A stretch of 35,198 nt of DNA from an uncultured Gammaproteobacteria bacterium. GTDB lineage: Bacteria > Pseudomonadota > Gammaproteobacteria > GCA-001735895. The position numbers were made by a program, and so were the translations under genes. Below are positions 25,175 to 34,512 of this stretch, in pieces. A model generated the notes under the pieces. The model was not told where the DNA came from. It saw only the letters and a program-made list of their open reading frames with translations, and ran no database searches. Every line of letters begins with the position of its first letter. Position 1 is the stretch's first letter. The stretch spans positions 1 to 35,198 of the forward strand of contig CALCSG010000270.1 in assembly GCA_937894085.1 (NCBI GenBank), read 5' to 3'.

Positions 25175-25660
25175 TCAGAAGTCGGAAGGATGCTTTACTG
25201 GTTTGCCGACTTTCTTTTTCGGCGGAATGATTTCCCAGAAGCTGCTTACGCCTATCCTTTGAAGGCCATCGTAATAGCGTTTCATGAACCTTTGGCCCTC
25301 CTTGGACGACAGCGCATTCCATGTTTCAATATGGTAGAGGGTCGTGTGATATGTGCCAATATCCGGCATCAGAAGCTTTTTTCCACGATGGTATGTTACC
25401 CTTGTCCATCCCGCGAGACTGTCCGGCATCCTTGGCTTTTTTCCAATATGGTACAGCTGCCGGTAACGAATCGTATTTCCCGACTTATACCAAACCTTAT
25501 TGCCCAACCATTGGGCATAGGCTCCTCCGCACTCTCTTAGCATCAACCTTACCCCGAAAACAAGTTTTGAACTGAATCCTTGCTTTTGGAGGTAGGCTGC
25601 CGCCGAAGATGACAGGGTCTCAAATTCCGTTGGCAGTGCCGTGTTCCCTGTTTTTCCCAT
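25175..25660 (-). CDS. Orphan 161-residue protein with internal repeats
   Basis: I do not recognise this protein. It is basic, rich in Tyr, Lys and Gly, and has no signal peptide or membrane helix. Its middle holds two related segments, YHIGKKPRMPDSLAGWT and YHRGKKLLMPDIGTYH, encoded by 32-bp DNA repeats at 25422-25453 and 25362-25393 with 26 identical bases and a 60-bp offset. GAGGTA precedes the ATG very closely. TATACT elements lie about 20-40 bp upstream. It sits in a stretch scarred by mobile sequences, so it may be accessory or spurious. Confidence 0.35.
   Translation of the reverse strand: MGKTGNTALPTEFETLSSSAAAYLQKQGFSSKLVFGVRLMLRECGGAYAQWLGNKVWYKSGNTIRYRQLYHIGKKPRMPDSLAGWTRVTYHRGKKLLMPDIGTYHTTLYHIETWNALSSKEGQRFMKRYYDGLQRIGVSSFWEIIPPKKKVGKPVKHPSDF
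25362..25453. repeat. Two imperfect 32-bp repeats, 60-bp period
   Basis: The units start TCCGGCATC and end ATGGTA, at 25362-25393 and 25422-25453. They differ at 6 of 32 positions. A partial third match (TTCAATATGGTA) ends at 25335. The period is a multiple of three and is compatible with the minus-strand frame. Confidence 0.7.
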
Positions 25661-26448
25661 TACCTCAAATCTGTGACTTAAGTATAAAAAGTATAAAATA
25701 CCTGTCTGCCAATATCAATCCGCGAAATCCAGTCCAGAATCTATATTTTTACCCGTTATTTACGGTAATGTCTGAAAAAATCGCCTACCATTCGTTCAAG
25801 CAGTTGAACACTTTTAACTAAAAATCTATCAGAAACCCATAGCGGTGCCCTGCACCTTCTATTGGTGGCAACACCGGAATTCGTGAAACTTTCCACAAGC
25901 TGTCAGCCAAAAAAATCAGCCTGGTGAGTCGCTCTGGTTTAGGGCAGCGCATCGGGAGGTGATGGTAACCTGTCTTTTTTCCTGAGATGAGACAGGATTT
26001 TATAGATCACCAGTTGATCCTCGATACAAGCGATAACCAGAAAGCAATGACAACTTATGTACATACAGCTGAGAATTTGAGTATCACACGCAATTGACTA
26101 TATATGGTTTGCTCCTATTCACTCTGACCCATGCTAACGACTGGTATCGTGAATACCCGCCGTTCCGTTCACCAACCTCAAATCTCAACTGTCGGGCAAG
26201 GCCTGGTGCTTGATCGAAAACTGGCGAATTTCTTTTACCAGTTGTAGTAGTCTTTACAATCCGGCACCGGTTTCAGGGTTTGCGATCAGGTCATCGATTG
26301 CCATATGGCCTGTGGCGGAATGGCAGTAGTAGCCGGGCCTGTAAAAAGGGCTAACAGAAGCAATAAAGCCCGTATATTCAAATTGAGAGTTCCCAATAAT
26401 CGTGACAGGCAGTATTCTGTTACAAACCCGAATCCAGAGAATCAATAA
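25661..26448. other. Gene-poor region with coding-like debris
   Basis: No intact gene was found. On the plus strand near 25858-25960 one frame reads IGGNTGIRETFHKLSAKK, then ISLVSRSG, which looks like the start of an SDR cofactor domain. On the minus strand 26185-26466 one frame reads FIASVSPFYRPGYYCHSATG, then HMAIDDLIANPETGAGL, stop, then RLLQLVKEIRQFSIKHQ in the same frame. Both may be decayed gene pieces; neither is certain. Confidence 0.35.
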
Positions 26449-27594
26449 ATGTTTATATCCAGTCAATTTGACGCCGGTAATATCGAATGCACCGACAGCA
26501 GTGATGTGCGCAATGTGCAGCTACGTATCCGTAGCGATAACGAGTCGGAATTTTATCAATGGTTTTATTTTCGTGCCGCCAACGTCAGAAATATCGATTG
26601 CCGCTATGTGATTACCAATGCCGCCGGTGCTGCCTATACCGGTGGATGGAAGGACTATCGTGCCGTCGCATCGTATGACCGCGAGCACTGGTTCAGGGTT
26701 GATACCGTTTACGATAACGACCAGCCAATCATCGAGCATACTAGCGATTACGATCAAATTTACTTCGCCTATTTTGCACCATATTCGATGGAACGTCATG
26801 CAGACCTGATTGCGTTGGCGCAAGGTAGCGATAATTGCGATGTCGAAACGCTGGGTCATACACTCGACGGACAGGCCATCGATTGTCTACGTTTTGGTGA
26901 TGCCGGTGCCGACAAAAAAATCTGGATGATCGCACGTCAGCACCCCGGTGAATCGATGGCGGAGTGGTGGATGGAAGGTATGGTCAACCGGTTGATCGAC
27001 GATACCGATCCAGTGCTGCGTGAACTGTTACAAAAAGCGGTGATTTATCTGGTGCCGAATATGAATCCGGATGGCAGCCGCCGGGGACATCTGCGCACCA
27101 ATGCAGTCGGCGCCAACCTCAATCGGGAATGGCACGCGCCAACTGTTGAGCGTTGCCCTGAAGTCTATTATGTGCTCGAAAAGATGAAATCGACCGGTCT
27201 GGATTTTTGTCTTGACGTGCATGGCGACGAAACCCTGCCTTACAACTTTATTGCCGGTACCGAAGGTACCCCGAGCTGGAATATCAATCGCCAGAAAAAA
27301 CTCGATTTATACAAACAGACGCTCGCTAAACTGAACCCAGATTTTCAGGTCGCGCATGGTTATCCGGCAAATAGCAAAGGTCAGGCGAATATGAGTTATT
27401 GCTCCAACGCGTTGGCAGAAGGGTTTAAAGCTCCGGCAATGACATTGGAAATGCCGTTTAAAGATACTGCCGATACAGCTGATCAGGAGCAGGGCTGGAG
27501 CCCGGAACGTTGTATGAAACTGGCGAGCAGCTGTCTGGATACGTTGCATCTGTGTTGGGATGAGATGACCACCAGGGATGGGGGAAATGCATAA
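26449..27594 (+). CDS. M14 zinc carboxypeptidase, cytosolic carboxypeptidase-like
   Basis: This 381-residue cytosolic enzyme has an N-terminal beta domain (about 1-125) typical of cytosolic carboxypeptidases, followed by the M14 catalytic domain. Zinc ligands are His165 and Glu168 (RQHPGES) and His258 (DVHGDE). Substrate-side Asn223 and Arg226 lie in GANLNRE, and the catalytic base is Glu334 (LEMPFKD). There is no signal peptide. It stands alone in a gene-poor region. The eukaryotic relatives remove glutamate side chains from tubulin; the bacterial substrate is unknown. Confidence 0.9.
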   Translation: MFISSQFDAGNIECTDSSDVRNVQLRIRSDNESEFYQWFYFRAANVRNIDCRYVITNAAGAAYTGGWKDYRAVASYDREHWFRVDTVYDNDQPIIEHTSDYDQIYFAYFAPYSMERHADLIALAQGSDNCDVETLGHTLDGQAIDCLRFGDAGADKKIWMIARQHPGESMAEWWMEGMVNRLIDDTDPVLRELLQKAVIYLVPNMNPDGSRRGHLRTNAVGANLNREWHAPTVERCPEVYYVLEKMKSTGLDFCLDVHGDETLPYNFIAGTEGTPSWNINRQKKLDLYKQTLAKLNPDFQVAHGYPANSKGQANMSYCSNALAEGFKAPAMTLEMPFKDTADTADQEQGWSPERCMKLASSCLDTLHLCWDEMTTRDGGNA

Positions 27595-28025
27595 AGATTA
27601 CAGCCGTAATCTATGCCCATCACGCCCTGTTTGGCGAAAAAATCAGGTGCGATGAATCACACCCCTACGGGTAAGGTCACGTTTAATTTATTCGCTCAGG
27701 GTTTCAAATCGTCAATACCTGTTGTTCCAGTCACCTGCCTCCAATCTCGGCTGTCAACCCTTAAGAGCCTTTCCTGGCGGGCTGCAGGCATCGCAGGTTT
27801 TCTGCGTAAGCAGGCTTGGGGTTGTTCAAATTAGAACTCTTGCTAGCGGTCAAAGGATGAACGTTGTCAATAGATTTTCAACCAGGCTAAGTTGTGTTAC
27901 TTATTGCCAGGATGTTAGGTGGTTTCATATTCATATGGCAAATGATTTTATGAGCCTGAAACCATATGTCTTTAATTTTTGGGGATACGCTATCTAAATT
28001 TATCCGTGCGCCAACGCTTTATAAT

Positions 28026-28084
28026 GGATACCGGGTCCGTCATGCCGGTACCGGATCAAGTCCGGCATGACGGATCCGGTACCC
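28026..28084. repeat. REP-like palindrome with long hairpin
   Basis: A perfect 12-bp stem CCGTCATGCCGG / CCGGCATGACGG (28037-28048 and 28062-28073) encloses a 13-nt loop. It extends outward about 11 bp with two mismatches. The ATGGATACC...GCATGACGG style matches a common class of repetitive extragenic palindromes. A shorter relative lies at 20835-20871. Confidence 0.75.
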
Positions 28085-28246
28085 GCATGACAATATTCCA
28101 ACTAAATCCGGGGGATTTACTAATTCCCGGTAATTCACTTTATAAATAGAAAACCCCTTATAACAGAACAATTCATTACATATCTCTTGACCTATTTCCT
28201 GTTCTAACAGATTAATAAAGATCAACCAATTAACTGAATATAAGGT

Positions 28247-28257
28247 TTCCCCCTATA
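28247..28257 (-). promoter_or_regulatory. TATAGGGGGAA motif upstream of the DUF2934 gene
   Basis: Plus-strand TTCCCCCTATA reads TATAGGGGGAA on the other strand. It lies about 25 bp upstream of a possible -10 (TATTAT at 28282-28287). A near-identical TATAGGGGAA lies upstream of the STAS gene at 34385-34394. It may be a site for the nearby NarL-type regulator. Confidence 0.35.
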
Positions 28258-28329
28258 TCGGAATTCCAACTTTAAGATTTATATTATCGGCATATTGGAA
28301 AGTTTCAAAATAGTCTCAGGAGAGAAAAA

Positions 28330-28521
28330 ATGGATAGAGTGACAACAAAAAAATTAATCAAATCTAATTTAAAAAATGTTGTAAAACCAGAAGAACTACA
28401 TGAAAAAATTGCCGCTGAAGCTTTTTTAATCGCTGAAAAACATGATTTTCAGGGCGATCCAGTCGCTGACTGGCTTGTTGCAGAGTCTAAATTAGGAGAG
28501 CAACTTACTCTAAATGCATAG
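28330..28521 (+). CDS. DUF2934 family small protein
   Basis: This 63-residue protein is start-supported by CAGGAGAG just upstream. The second half, KIAAEAFLIAEKHDFQGDPVADWL, followed by AESKLGEQL, is the DUF2934 pattern (IA..A..+a..+g...GdP..DWl.AE.ei). The function is unknown; members are often encoded beside stress and signalling genes, as here. It is convergent with the large sensor kinase and has its own terminator. The upstream TATAGGGGGAA motif suggests regulation shared with the STAS gene. Confidence 0.85.
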   Translation: MDRVTTKKLIKSNLKNVVKPEELHEKIAAEAFLIAEKHDFQGDPVADWLVAESKLGEQLTLNA

Positions 28522-28553
28522 CCTCATCCATCTATAATCAGTTAATAGTTTAA

Positions 28554-28585
28554 GGGGCAACAGGGACGTTACCCCGCCATTTTTC
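28554..28585 (+). terminator. Intrinsic terminator after the DUF2934 gene
   Basis: The stem GGGG-c-AAC / GTT-a-CCCC encloses a 6-nt loop and is followed by GCCATTTTTC. It lies 32 bp after the DUF2934 stop and just before the 3' end of the convergent kinase gene. Confidence 0.65.
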
Positions 28586-28592
28586 TAAAAAG

Positions 28593-31500
28593 TCAGCCAC
28601 TAACAGGCTTCAGGGCATCTCCTTTACGTTTAAAATGCAAATCGGGACTATTCGCTTCTCGTTTACATTTAACCAGTGTACCCTCACCCGGTGAGGACTC
28701 AATCGATAACTGGCATCCAATAATGCCGGCCCGATACTGCATAATGCGTAATCCTATTCCATCTTTTGCTTCCTTATCCAGCTGAAAACCGCAACCATTA
28801 TCTTTAATACTTATATCAAACTCATCCTGCCCTGTTTTAAGATTGATATGGATTTCGCTAGCACCAGCGTGCTTTACGGCATTGTTAACAGACTCTAACG
28901 CGATGCGATAAATCTGTGTGGCAACGGTTCGATCCTCGATATTGATTGAGTCACCCGCATCAAAAGTACATTCTATCCCTGTAGCGCTTTTAACACTCTT
29001 TACCAGCAACCTGAGTGCATCTTTTAAGCCTTCCGAGGTAACCGGCACCGGAACCAGGCCATGCGACAGTGCTCGCGCATTTTTAATGGCCAGCTGCAAC
29101 TGCTGATTTAGTTCATTCAATTTTTCGGCTTCTGGTAGTCGGCGATTAGCCAGCTGTCTTTGTACGCTGCTCGCAATCATACTCAAACCGGTTAGTTGCT
29201 GCCCCAGCCCGTCATGAATTTCCTGTCCTATACGCTCCTGTTCCTGTGTGCTTATCTCAGCAATCTGTCTTTCCAGTGCCTTCTGTTCACTCAAATCGCG
29301 TATCAGACCGACATACGCCCCCAGATGATCAACTTCAGTAACGGTTAGTTCCATAGGAAAAATCAAACCATCCTCGCGCATCCCCGACATTTCCCGTGGC
29401 TGGTTAATAATATGGGCTACTCGGTGTTTCTTATAACGTGCCAGGTACCCATCATGCTCTTCGCGATACGGCGAAGGCATCAACAGGCTAACATTTCGAC
29501 CAATGGCTTCATTAGCGGCATAACCAAATATTTTTTGCGCAGTCAGATTAAAATCAGTAATAACGCCATCAAGACCGATAACAACGATTGCTTCGGCTGC
29601 ATTATTCATCACCGCCTGTAACCGTTCTTCGCGATCATGAAGTGCAGACTCAGATAGATGACGCTGGGTAACATCGTACAAAATCCACACTTCTCGATCT
29701 TCATACTTATAACCGGCATACTCTATGTAACGCTGCTCACCATTTTTTCTTGTCAGTAAAGTAGGATCACTCTGTCTTGAAAAACCGGCCTTACGTTCCT
29801 GCTCATAGTAGTGTCGATTTTCAGCTGCCCGTTCACCGTATAAGCGGTTAAACCACTGATCTGGTGTTGTAAGTTCATGACGACTGTAACCGGTAATTTC
29901 CTCCGTTGCCCGGTTAATTCGAAGTCTATCCTTTTCCAGGTATACCGCACCTGCCGGCAGGTGCTCCACCATGTTCAGCAGGCGTTCAGTCTGTACCTTC
30001 AATTCATCAAGCTGTAGACGCTCACTGATATCACGCTCTATTGTAGCAAGTGCAACAGTTTGCCCTGCTTCATTATGCAGAGCAGTCACCGTTATCCACA
30101 CAGTCAACAGCCGTCCATCTTTGGTCAGGCGGTCGCTGTTTAATGAGGTAATGGACTCACCCTGGGTGATGCGTTTTAGGTATTCACGAGTATCATCCTG
30201 TTGTTCTTTCGGTAACAGGTCATAGATAGTCATTTTCTGTGCCTCAGCCTCGGTATAGCCATACAGCTTCTCGGCTCCGCGGTTCCAGGCCGAGATTTTC
30301 CCGTCAAGATCGAGCAGGGTAATGGCGTCATCGGAGTCGTGCAGAATAGTCGCCATACGACGCGACTGCTGCTCACCTTCGACGCGCCTTGTGATATTGA
30401 AAAATGTGATAACAAGCCCCTCAATACGATTATCGGCAGTGCGAAAGGGTTGAATACGTCTCAGGTAATAAGCTCCACTACTGACATGAAACTCATTTTC
30501 CAATGGGGTTAAGTTCTGCAGCACCCTGGCTGCATCCTGTAGCATGTCAGAGCTGCTAAAATCGGTGGCAAAAGTACTGATCGGACGCCCGATATCGCTA
30601 CTCAGCAAACCCAGTAATTTGCCGGTGGCCGAGGTAAACTGGCGGATACATAAGTCGGTATCAAGAAACAGAGTGGCGATTTCTGCACTATTCAGCAGGT
30701 TGGACATATCGTTATGAGCATTATCCAGCTCGTCGACTTTATCCTGTAACTGACTATTAACCGTGCTCAACTCTTCATTCAACGACTGCAATTCTTCTTT
30801 CGATGTTTCCAGCTCTTCGTTTGCTGACTGCAGTTCTTCATTCATCGACATGATTTCTTCATTAGAGGCTTTAAGTTCCTCGTTCGAACTTTCCATGTCT
30901 TCAATAGTGCTTTGCAGGTCATCACGGGTCACTTTCAGTTCATATTCCAGCTGCCTGACCAGTGACGATTCCTCGACAGGGCTAGCCTCTGTTTCAAGCC
31001 CGCTTTCTGCATCTTTAATATCGAGTTTCTGGAATGTGACCAACAATAAACCTTCCGCCTGTTTTGGTTCGATAATCGGCTTAACCGTGATAATGCAGGG
31101 TTGCCAGTGGTTATTATGTTTGACCCGGGCGCTACTATCACTCACCAACTGTTCATTTTGAATGGCCTTGTGACAGGCAGCACGCAATTTAGTTGGTAAA
31201 CCCTGCCTGGACATGGCAATCAGGTCATGGGTTGGTTGCCCGGTCGGCGCCTCCAGGAAATCCCCTGTCGGCCCCTGAAAATATAACACTTCATATTTAC
31301 GACTAATCAACACCGAAGCCGGTGCATAATCATCCAGCAGATGGCGCCTGGTCAGTTCGGCAAAGTTTATGTCAGGCGTGCCTCTTGTATTAACTGGGGA
31401 CGGTGACAATCCGGCAAGTTTAAAGCCGGAAGTAACAGGAAAGTCGACTATATCTCGCCGGGTGGGACCAACCCGACGGAAAACACGCCATTTTTTGGAG

Positions 31501-32951
31501 ACAGTTTCAAATAAATCCACATGTCGCCCGACCGTTTCTGATGAACCGAGAAACAGATGACCGTCTTCGTTAAGTGCAAAATGAAACAAAGAGATAACTT
31601 TTTGCTGGACTTCCGGTTCAAGGTAAATCAGCAGATTTCGACAACTGATCAGGTCCAGTTTTGAAAAAGGTGCATCACTAATCAGGTTCTGCTCTGCGAA
31701 CACAACCAGTTCTCGAATCTGTTTATTAACCTGGTAATGGCTACCGGTCAGGGTAAAGAAACGTCGCAATCGTTCCGGCGGGATGTCGGCTGCCGCACTT
31801 ACCGGGTAAAGCCCATGTCGGGCAAACTCCAGAGCAGTTTCATCGATGTCGCTTGCAAAAATTTGTAGTTTGAGTGGCGTATGCGCCTCGGTATATGCTT
31901 CAACAATCAGCATGGCAAGAGAGTAGGCTTCTTCCCCGGTTGCGCAGCCGGGGATCCAGATGCGTATGTACTGCTCATCATCCTTACGTTTAATCCATTG
32001 CGGAATGACTCGTTGTTGCAATATTCTGTACGCTTCAGGTTCACGAAAAAACCCGGTCACACCGATCAGTAAATCACGCAACAAATTGCTGGCTTCATCC
32101 GGCTTTTTTCGTAGAAATTCACTGTAATTGACAAGCTGATCTATCTGGTTTAGCCCCATACGGCGTTGAACTCGACGCAAGATCATATTCTTTCGATAGT
32201 AACGAAAATCGTATTTAGTATGTGCCTTTAGTAACCCAAGCACACGATCTAGTTGTTCAAGTTCAGTTGGTGCGGGGTCAAGCGGAGCCCATGCCCCGCT
32301 CACATAGGCGTGTTGTACGTATCTGCTCAAAGTGGCAGGCATTTCTGCTGGAGACAGAATGTAATCTACGATTCCGGTTTTAATTGCATTTTGCGGCATG
32401 GCATCGTACTCGGCTGTGTCGGGACGCTGCACCATGACCATTCCACCATTAGCCTTAATTGCCTGCAGACCGACACTTCCGTGTGAACTGGTTCCAGATA
32501 GAATTATGCCGATCGCGCGCTCCTGCTGGTCCTGCGCCAGTGAACGCAGAAAATAATCGATGGCCGTGTCTAACCGGCTCGGCTCAGGAGGTGTTGACAG
32601 TGACAGATGGTCATTCTGCACAGACAGATACTTAGCGGGTGGAATTACATACACATGGTTGCGATCGATAGACATACCATTTTGTATTTCACAAACGGGC
32701 ATAGTGGTCTGCCGCGACAGTAAATCAACCATCAAACTCTGATGCGAAGGATCCAGATGCGGTACCAGCACAAAAGCCATGCCGCTGTCTTCCGGCATAT
32801 TCTTAAAAAATGTTTTAAAGGCTGCCAGCCCACCTGCAGAAGCCCCTATCCCAGCCACAGGGCAGCAGACTGGACGCTTTCTATTGCTATCAGCAGAATC
32901 GTTGCGTCTGGACTTTTTGTGCTTAGAAGTATTGTGGCTGGATGCAGACAT
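28593..32951 (-). CDS. CheB-CheR-coiled coil-PAS sensor histidine kinase
   Basis: This very large 1452-residue cytosolic protein has, in order: a CheB methylesterase domain (about 30-215), a CheR methyltransferase domain (about 240-510; [10 protein letters not shown] and SCRNLLIY), a linker, a Glu-rich coiled coil (about 660-760, NEELQ repeats), about four PAS domains, and a HisKA_3/HATPase kinase with His1246 ([13 protein letters not shown]), NNAVKHA and GIGLRIM. CheB keeps Ser38 (GASAGG) and His65 but has His157 in SGTSSHG, where the catalytic Asp (SGTGSDG) is expected. It probably phosphorylates the NarL-type regulator encoded upstream on the same strand. Confidence 0.9.
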   Translation of the reverse strand: MSASSHNTSKHKKSRRNDSADSNRKRPVCCPVAGIGASAGGLAAFKTFFKNMPEDSGMAFVLVPHLDPSHQSLMVDLLSRQTTMPVCEIQNGMSIDRNHVYVIPPAKYLSVQNDHLSLSTPPEPSRLDTAIDYFLRSLAQDQQERAIGIILSGTSSHGSVGLQAIKANGGMVMVQRPDTAEYDAMPQNAIKTGIVDYILSPAEMPATLSRYVQHAYVSGAWAPLDPAPTELEQLDRVLGLLKAHTKYDFRYYRKNMILRRVQRRMGLNQIDQLVNYSEFLRKKPDEASNLLRDLLIGVTGFFREPEAYRILQQRVIPQWIKRKDDEQYIRIWIPGCATGEEAYSLAMLIVEAYTEAHTPLKLQIFASDIDETALEFARHGLYPVSAAADIPPERLRRFFTLTGSHYQVNKQIRELVVFAEQNLISDAPFSKLDLISCRNLLIYLEPEVQQKVISLFHFALNEDGHLFLGSSETVGRHVDLFETVSKKWRVFRRVGPTRRDIVDFPVTSGFKLAGLSPSPVNTRGTPDINFAELTRRHLLDDYAPASVLISRKYEVLYFQGPTGDFLEAPTGQPTHDLIAMSRQGLPTKLRAACHKAIQNEQLVSDSSARVKHNNHWQPCIITVKPIIEPKQAEGLLLVTFQKLDIKDAESGLETEASPVEESSLVRQLEYELKVTRDDLQSTIEDMESSNEELKASNEEIMSMNEELQSANEELETSKEELQSLNEELSTVNSQLQDKVDELDNAHNDMSNLLNSAEIATLFLDTDLCIRQFTSATGKLLGLLSSDIGRPISTFATDFSSSDMLQDAARVLQNLTPLENEFHVSSGAYYLRRIQPFRTADNRIEGLVITFFNITRRVEGEQQSRRMATILHDSDDAITLLDLDGKISAWNRGAEKLYGYTEAEAQKMTIYDLLPKEQQDDTREYLKRITQGESITSLNSDRLTKDGRLLTVWITVTALHNEAGQTVALATIERDISERLQLDELKVQTERLLNMVEHLPAGAVYLEKDRLRINRATEEITGYSRHELTTPDQWFNRLYGERAAENRHYYEQERKAGFSRQSDPTLLTRKNGEQRYIEYAGYKYEDREVWILYDVTQRHLSESALHDREERLQAVMNNAAEAIVVIGLDGVITDFNLTAQKIFGYAANEAIGRNVSLLMPSPYREEHDGYLARYKKHRVAHIINQPREMSGMREDGLIFPMELTVTEVDHLGAYVGLIRDLSEQKALERQIAEISTQEQERIGQEIHDGLGQQLTGLSMIASSVQRQLANRRLPEAEKLNELNQQLQLAIKNARALSHGLVPVPVTSEGLKDALRLLVKSVKSATGIECTFDAGDSINIEDRTVATQIYRIALESVNNAVKHAGASEIHINLKTGQDEFDISIKDNGCGFQLDKEAKDGIGLRIMQYRAGIIGCQLSIESSPGEGTLVKCKREANSPDLHFKRKGDALKPVSG

Positions 32952-33088
32952 TTCAACTCTTGTTAATTTTGGTTAGAGACCTTCATGCCACTGATGACTT
33001 TCAGGATTTACTACCTGTAAATCCATTCGCCTAGCTTAACAATATGTCCAGCAATATAACCGAAATAAATACCTGTAAATCTAAATCA

Positions 33089-33277
33089 TCAATCTGATAA
33101 TAAATCCTTAAATTTCCGGTAATGGTATTTACTGCTAATCTCTCCTTTCTCCACCCTGTCTACAAATTCCTGTATTGCTTCCTGCATCTTCTCAAACTTC
33201 TGATGATTGTATGCAAACGACTGATGGTTATCTTCTTTTTCGGCGTGTTTACGATTTGAAAATAGTGGTAGTACCAT
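33089..33277 (-). CDS. Small unknown protein between kinase and regulator
   Basis: This 62-residue protein is supported by an excellent ribosome binding site (AAGGAGGGATTGATATG). It is charged, with no signal peptide or transmembrane helix, and has a helical middle (FEKMQEAIQEFVDRVEKGEI). I do not recognise a family. It sits 157 bp after the regulator stop and 137 bp before the kinase start on the same strand, so it may be co-transcribed with them and act in that pathway. The second half resembles no known anti-sigma or adaptor that I can name. Confidence 0.72.
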   Translation of the reverse strand: MVLPLFSNRKHAEKEDNHQSFAYNHQKFEKMQEAIQEFVDRVEKGEISSKYHYRKFKDLLSD

Positions 33278-33434
33278 ATCAATCCCTCCTTTTTATAAAC
33301 ATAAATATTTCACTATCAACCTGCATTAACTACCGGTTAATTTTATAAATTAAATAACTCTGTATGAACATCATGCAATGACTGTAGTTTCGATATTGCG
33401 TGGTCTTCATGATTTTTGTAGCTGGCTAATTACA

Positions 33435-34088
33435 TTATTTCATTGAAGCCAGAACCCAGTGTACAGCGCTGATCATCAATTCAGAACCCGAAGTCAGGCC
33501 CAGTTTTAGTTTCATATTGGCACGATGTGATTCGATAGTTTTAATACTGAGATGAAGTTTTTCAGCAATCTCACTGGTTGCAACTCCCCGACCTATCAGC
33601 TCAAATACTTCCAGTTCGCGATCTGATAAATGCTCAACAGAAGAAAGTGCTGAGTCCAGGTAGTTATTGGGTGGTCTTTGCAACAGAGTATCAGTCATCT
33701 CATTGCTTATATAAATCTCTCCTTTTAACACCTGTCTGATAGCAAAAATAACCTGCTCACTGGCCTCCTGTTTATTGATATAGCCTTTTGCTCCTGCGCG
33801 CAAACAGCGTTCTGCATAAAGATTTTCACTATACATCGAAGAAACCAGGATAAGAATATCCGTGTTTTTAGCTCTTAAGCGTTTAATTAAATCAAGTCCA
33901 TTACCATCGGGCAGTGATAGATCAACAATCACTAAATCAGGCGTACACTGTGCAAATTTTTCCATCGCCTCACTGACACTCGCGGCTTCACAACACACAA
34001 CCAGATCGGGTTCTGTTTCAATCAACTGGTGAAACCCGTTGCGCACTAGCGGGTGATCATCAATGACCATTATTTTTACTTTATTCAT
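33435..34088 (-). CDS. NarL/LuxR-type response regulator
   Basis: This 217-residue regulator has an N-terminal receiver with Asp10/Asp11, phosphoacceptor Asp56 (LVIVDLSLPDGNG) and Lys in GYINK. The C-terminal LuxR helix-turn-helix (about 150-215) contains LSDRELEVFELIGRGVATSEIA, then EKLHLSIKTIESHRANM. HisKA_3-type kinases such as the one encoded downstream usually pair with this class. The two genes are on the same strand with the small protein gene between them. It likely binds DNA at promoters of this island when phosphorylated. Confidence 0.93.
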   Translation of the reverse strand: MNKVKIMVIDDHPLVRNGFHQLIETEPDLVVCCEAASVSEAMEKFAQCTPDLVIVDLSLPDGNGLDLIKRLRAKNTDILILVSSMYSENLYAERCLRAGAKGYINKQEASEQVIFAIRQVLKGEIYISNEMTDTLLQRPPNNYLDSALSSVEHLSDRELEVFELIGRGVATSEIAEKLHLSIKTIESHRANMKLKLGLTSGSELMISAVHWVLASMK

Positions 34089-34512
34089 TCACCTTCCATG
34101 TTCTAACAAACAACATTCATATTAAACAGGTTTTAAGTATCACCGGCCAGCAAGGTGAATTAACATGGACTGATGCCTCCTGTCATAAATATAATAAAAT
34201 TATAACCATTCATTCATAACATACACGAGGTGAACACTCCTTACTATCAGGGTTTACACTAACCTGCTGTTTTAATTGCCGAAATATGACAAGCTAACAG
34301 GATAATACAAGCTAACTTCATCAATTAAGCTTCAAATCACGCTCTAAAATAAACATGAAATAGTGGCCGTGAAATATTCGGGGATTCCCCTATAGAATAT
34401 AATATTTTTAAATTCTAAGCTGTATTTCAAATAAAAATAAAACGCATCCGGTTCAGAATACGGTTAGAACAAGCATCTTTATCGGCAGGTAATTCATCAA
34501 GAGGGGCAAAAC
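34089..34512. other. Divergent control region between regulator and STAS gene
   Basis: No gene. The region must hold the regulator promoter and the STAS promoter. Visible signals are the palindrome GGGGATTCCCC (34380-34390), the TTCCCCTATA motif (34385-34394) and a TATAAT box (34398-34403) just beside it. The rest is AT-rich. Confidence 0.5.
34380..34403 (+). promoter_or_regulatory. Candidate regulated promoter of the STAS gene
   Basis: The perfect palindrome GGGGATTCCCC is followed by TATAGAATATAAT, ending in a consensus -10 TATAAT (34398-34403). The TTCCCCTATA part recurs upstream of the DUF2934 gene. The palindrome covers part of the expected -35 to spacer region, so a regulator there would control RNA polymerase directly. 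The transcript leader would be about 100 nt. Confidence 0.4.

Larger units (their letters stand above)
27595..28329. other. Gene-free region with a REP hairpin
   Basis: No intact gene was recognised in these 735 bases. The first half is mixed in composition and possibly degraded. The second half holds the large REP-like hairpin (28026-28084) and the upstream control region of the DUF2934 gene. Confidence 0.45.

Noticed and set aside
25190-25575. Plus-strand ORFs opposite the orphan 161-residue ORF
   Set aside because: They lack ribosome binding sites and motifs. The minus-strand frame is longer and has a plausible promoter, although even it is uncertain.
30763-31161. Ser-rich plus-strand ORF opposite the kinase coiled coil
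   Set aside because: The Ser-rich text is the complement of the repeated NEELQ coiled-coil codons.
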